DNA of 64,000 nt, taken from NCBI GenBank assembly GCA_027574665.1, contig CM050690.1, positions 72,149,433 through 72,213,432 on the forward strand, written 5' to 3'. The first letter of the stretch is position 1; each line of letters opens with the position of its first letter. Below, one piece after another: positions 60,647 to 64,000 of this stretch. The position numbers and the translations under genes are program-made. The DNA comes from Rhynochetos jubatus. Taxonomy: Eukaryota; Chordata; Aves; Eurypygiformes; Rhynochetidae. Below the pieces are notes generated by a model. The model saw only the letters and a list, made by a program, of their open reading frames with translations. It was not told the origin of the DNA and made no database searches.

Positions 60647-63418
60647 CCACAGAAGACCTCCTGGACGCTCACATCATCCAAGGATCCAGGTTCTAAAGCC
60701 GTTCAACACCTGTGCAAACAGAGCTAGTATTACACAGGCAGTGTGCCCTGCCATAACATCCACCGTGCTGGGCTTTGCGCGAAGGACACGCATCTTTCCA
60801 AGGGGATCCAGTGCAGTGATGTTCAGTGGTGACAGTGTACCTACACAGAGAAAAACTAACATAAAGTGATCTCAGGTCTCACAAGAGTAGCAGAGGATGC
60901 CCGAATTTCTGTCGTGGTTCATTTGTCCTGAGATGCTCTGAGCTGCCAACAATCTGGCCATGGTGGCAGATACTGCGTTCTGATTCATACATGGGTGTGA
61001 AATATCTGTAACTCAGTGGGAGCTCATTAGCTACTCCTGATACCTCTGCCTTTTCCAGGAATTGGTCTATGCCTGCAGAATATGGCCCATGCATCTGCCA
61101 TGGTGTGTGAAAGGCAGCCAAAAACCCAGGGGCTGTGTTTGGCACTCAGGAAAGGATCCACTGGGAGGGGGCTGATGGGCTGTGTCTGGAAAATCACATG
61201 CTATGCAGCATCAGCATCCAGCTGCTTGAATTTTGTTGGGGGTTTTCTGTGTCTATGCATTCATTCCCCCAGAACATGTCAAGGGAGAGGTAGTAGTGTG
61301 ATAAAAGAAGGAAATGGATGGCTGAGTTAATGGTAATGACAGACCAACTTGAGCTAGTTGGAAACGAGGATGATGCAGGATAAGCTGTTGCTAACACATT
61401 TGTCAGAAAACTGCAAACCACATTTATTTGAAGAGGATGAATGCGTGTAAATGCAAACAAGCAGAACTCAGCAAGGATCTCTGTAAACCATGCTGTCCAA
61501 AGCCCCTCTATGCTAGGAAACCCCTCGACATTACAGAGTATTTACCTTAACCCATTTCTTCAATACTGATCCCACTAATTTCCTTCTGACCAGGACACAA
61601 ACCCCTGGAAAGGGTTCAGCCCTGCCTTGCACGTGCATCACTACTTTGTTCGCAGTGCAAGTGATGAAGCAAGGTGTTGGGCTGTGACTGGAGGTGAGTC
61701 CAGTGGCTTGGCCTTTCACTCTGCAGTGAAAGCCTGATCCCTTGAATTGTAAGGCCCTGTTTTCAAGCGCTTACAATGCTGCCAAGCTATAACCATTTGG
61801 AATGAAATTTTCCATGCCAGGTATCTGCCTGAGGCTGAAGTTTTTGGAAAATGTCCACAAACTCAGCCGTTTCCAATAATGAGGGTAAGGAAAAATTCAT
61901 TGTTTTGTCCAAGTCAAAAAGCAATTGTGACCTTTTCTTTGAAAAACTCTGGCACCACTCTTCCTTGGAGCATGAACTTGTTAGAGGGTTGCCTTTCACC
62001 AGAGATATCCCTTTTGCCCTCCTGAAAATCGGCCCAAACTTGGCTACGTTATATGCCTTTGGAAAGATGAATTTGCACATGCTCAGTGGATAACTAAGAG
62101 ATTCCTTTCATTTTAGCAATTGAACCCCTGAAGTTTTCATCCTCCCTGAGCAGGTTTCAACGACAGGTCAAGCAGGGCTTCCCTTGCTGTTTCAGCCGCA
62201 GCCTTTCACAGCCCACGGCAGAGCCAGGCACCTGAAAGGAGAGCCAGGAGTCTGTCTCTTTGCACTCCTGGTGATATTCATTGGGATGAGAAAACGTGGA
62301 GGAGAAAAATTCCTGGATTCAAATGCAGAAAGGACAAGAGCCAGAAGTGTGGGTGGTGATGAGGGAGGGGAAAACTCAGGAATCTTCCTGACAAGGCAAG
62401 TAGGACGACAAGCCCGGGGTTGGCACATGGATGTGGAACAGCAGCATGGGGTGGAGGGCAGGGAATGGTGAGAGGCAGAGAGATGTCGTGGCTGGGGAAG
62501 ATGGGTGAAATGAAGCAGAATAGGAGAAGAAGAGGCCGGAGGAGTCTTTTCTCACCTGAGAACTTGTTTTTCTGGAACAAGCATCAGAGTCCAGGGTCAG
62601 CATTTTTGCCTGCCACATCTAATGTGTGAAATGCACAGCCTCAGCCCAGACACCAAAATGACTATGTAACCTTTACATTAATCTTCATAGCTATTCGATA
62701 AAAAGGGACTAATTTCCTTCACCTCTGAATGATGCTGTAAAAATGAATTAAAGACCAGTTATATCTGAGCGCTTGGCTATAAAGACAGGGTACCACAGGA
62801 AAACGGTACATTAGAAAATCAATAACTCTTGATTCAGGGCAGAGCTTGAATAGTGGGATATAATAAAAAGGTATTTTATAGCAGAGGACAGAGCTGAAAT
62901 TCCGCAGCTCACTTTAATTCCAGCGTTTCCTTAGCTGTTTGGTGTTAAGATGTCAAAAAGTCAGGTGTTATGCTTGTAATGTTATCTTTTTTTATTGCCT
63001 AATGTTCTTGGCAGTGCTGGCGTTGTCCACGGACACTGACTGCATGTGCCAGCTTGTGCTTCAAAATGCAGAACAGCAACAAGCATGGATAGCGATACAA
63101 GTTGAGATCTGGTGTTGGGACTGGTTATTTAGAGATGAAATCTGGGGCAGAAGTTGTTCAGAAAGGTAAGCAAGACTAGTCTATCTTCTAGAAGGCTGAT
63201 TTGGACTGCAGAAAAGAGCTGATTACTCCGGAAGAGTTGGTGATCCTAAGAAACTCTCCTTCTCTCTATAGCCTTTTCTTCACAAAATTTTTTCAGGGAT
63301 ACTTAGAAAGGTACATAAAAAAAGGCACATCTATCATCATATCAGTTAATTTAAATCCATTTTATAGGAGTTGCATTTCCACCAGAAAATTTCCAGTCTC
63401 CTGAGGCTCCTGCAAATT

Positions 63419-63436
63419 AAAAAAAAAAAAAAAAAA
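63419..63436. repeat. Poly(A) tract, 18 nt
   Basis: An uninterrupted run of 18 A with no recognisable retrocopy to its left. The open frames at 62939-63169 and 63201-63404 upstream do not resemble any known protein. Confidence 0.9.
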
Positions 63437-64000
63437 CTTTGAAAAATCTGACAAACTTTTTTTTGGAAAAGAACTTTTGACCCATCAACATGTATGTGCT
63501 GACACAAGGAAGCATTAGAGACCTCAAAATGTATTTGCCTGAAGTTCTTTGCACTGTATTTGCCAAATACTTACAGCTCTGCCTGTAACCCACACTGTTG
63601 CCTACGACCTGGGCTGTGGATGCTAAGGACAACCCCACGCCTCAGACTTGTGGAAGCTGGGCTAATGGCAAGAACTTGTTAACATAAGATTGCTGATAGC
63701 ACAGCTAATGTTTGACATTAAAGAAATTATTTTATAACAAAGGGAAAACCTGGTGTTTCAGTGTTGTAGCAGTCATGTGAAGGGGCAGTTTGACTGTCTA
63801 TGGGATGTTTGTGTGCCCCACCTCAGAGACTGAGCACAAAACATGTGTCTTGAAGAGTGACCTCCATCAAGCCCTGCTGCCTCCTGCAGCCTCCTGTGCA
63901 ACGAGAATACGCTCAGCCCCTTGATGCTTCTGAAGAAAGACCCTCTACTTTTCTTCAAATCTTTTGGAATGACTACTTACATTGCTAGCTTGATTGATGG

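Larger units (their letters stand above)
59506..64000. other. Unannotated stretch to the window end
   Basis: No gene, RNA gene or transposon is supported. Minor items are a 13-bp tandem duplication at 60621-60646, a purine-rich part near 62280-62560 and an 18-base poly(A) at 63419-63436. Open frames reach about 100 codons (62278-62580, minus) and are low-complexity, rich in Pro, Ser and Leu, opposite the purine-rich part. Confidence 0.5.

Noticed and set aside
62192..62618. Pro/Ser/Leu-rich minus-strand frames as a secreted protein
   Set aside because: They are the complement of a purine-rich tract, which lacks stops on the opposite strand by composition. No signal peptide or domain is convincing.

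Overview
The window looks like ordinary nuclear DNA from a bird. The evidence is five recognisable CR1 LINE copies, all keeping the CR1 3' end and cut off at the 5' side, plus two solo long terminal repeats (LTRs) of an endogenous retrovirus family that I recognise as avian. The background is AT-rich, and there is no operon structure, no ribosome-binding-site logic and no dense coding. CR1 predominance with no L1/Alu-type elements fits Aves. The LTR family points, less surely, to a neoavian bird. I cannot name the species.

Layout. 1-1394: nothing recognised. 1395-1602: short CR1 3' end, minus strand. 1603-6311: nothing recognised. 6312-7795: 1.5 kb CR1 with reverse transcriptase remnants, minus strand. 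8037-8077: (AT)n microsatellite. 8078-24984: unannotated DNA with a GC-rich patch (10201-10710), a near-perfect hairpin (16759-16810) and a tandem duplication with an adjacent hairpin (18812-18883). 24985-28112: the longest CR1, plus strand, with endonuclease and reverse transcriptase regions broken by a stop and frameshifts. 28113-34621: nothing but short repeats. 34622-35280: CR1, minus strand. 41046-41798: solo LTR, minus strand. 44686-45348: a stop-poor, GC-richer stretch and a splice-bounded exon-like segment, both of unknown meaning. 57898-58272: CR1, minus strand. 58752-59505: second solo LTR of the same family, minus strand, with a 4-of-5 target-site duplication. 59506-64000: nothing recognised.

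I found no exon of a host protein that I can name, no RNA gene and no CRISPR array. The many short open frames are at or near the length expected by chance, or are antisense shadows of CR1. The window is best read as intergenic or deep intronic DNA whose recognisable content is retroelement fossils. No element in it looks able to move: the CR1 frames are broken and the LTRs have no internal genes. I did not find a new biological system. The observations below are modest and ranked accordingly.
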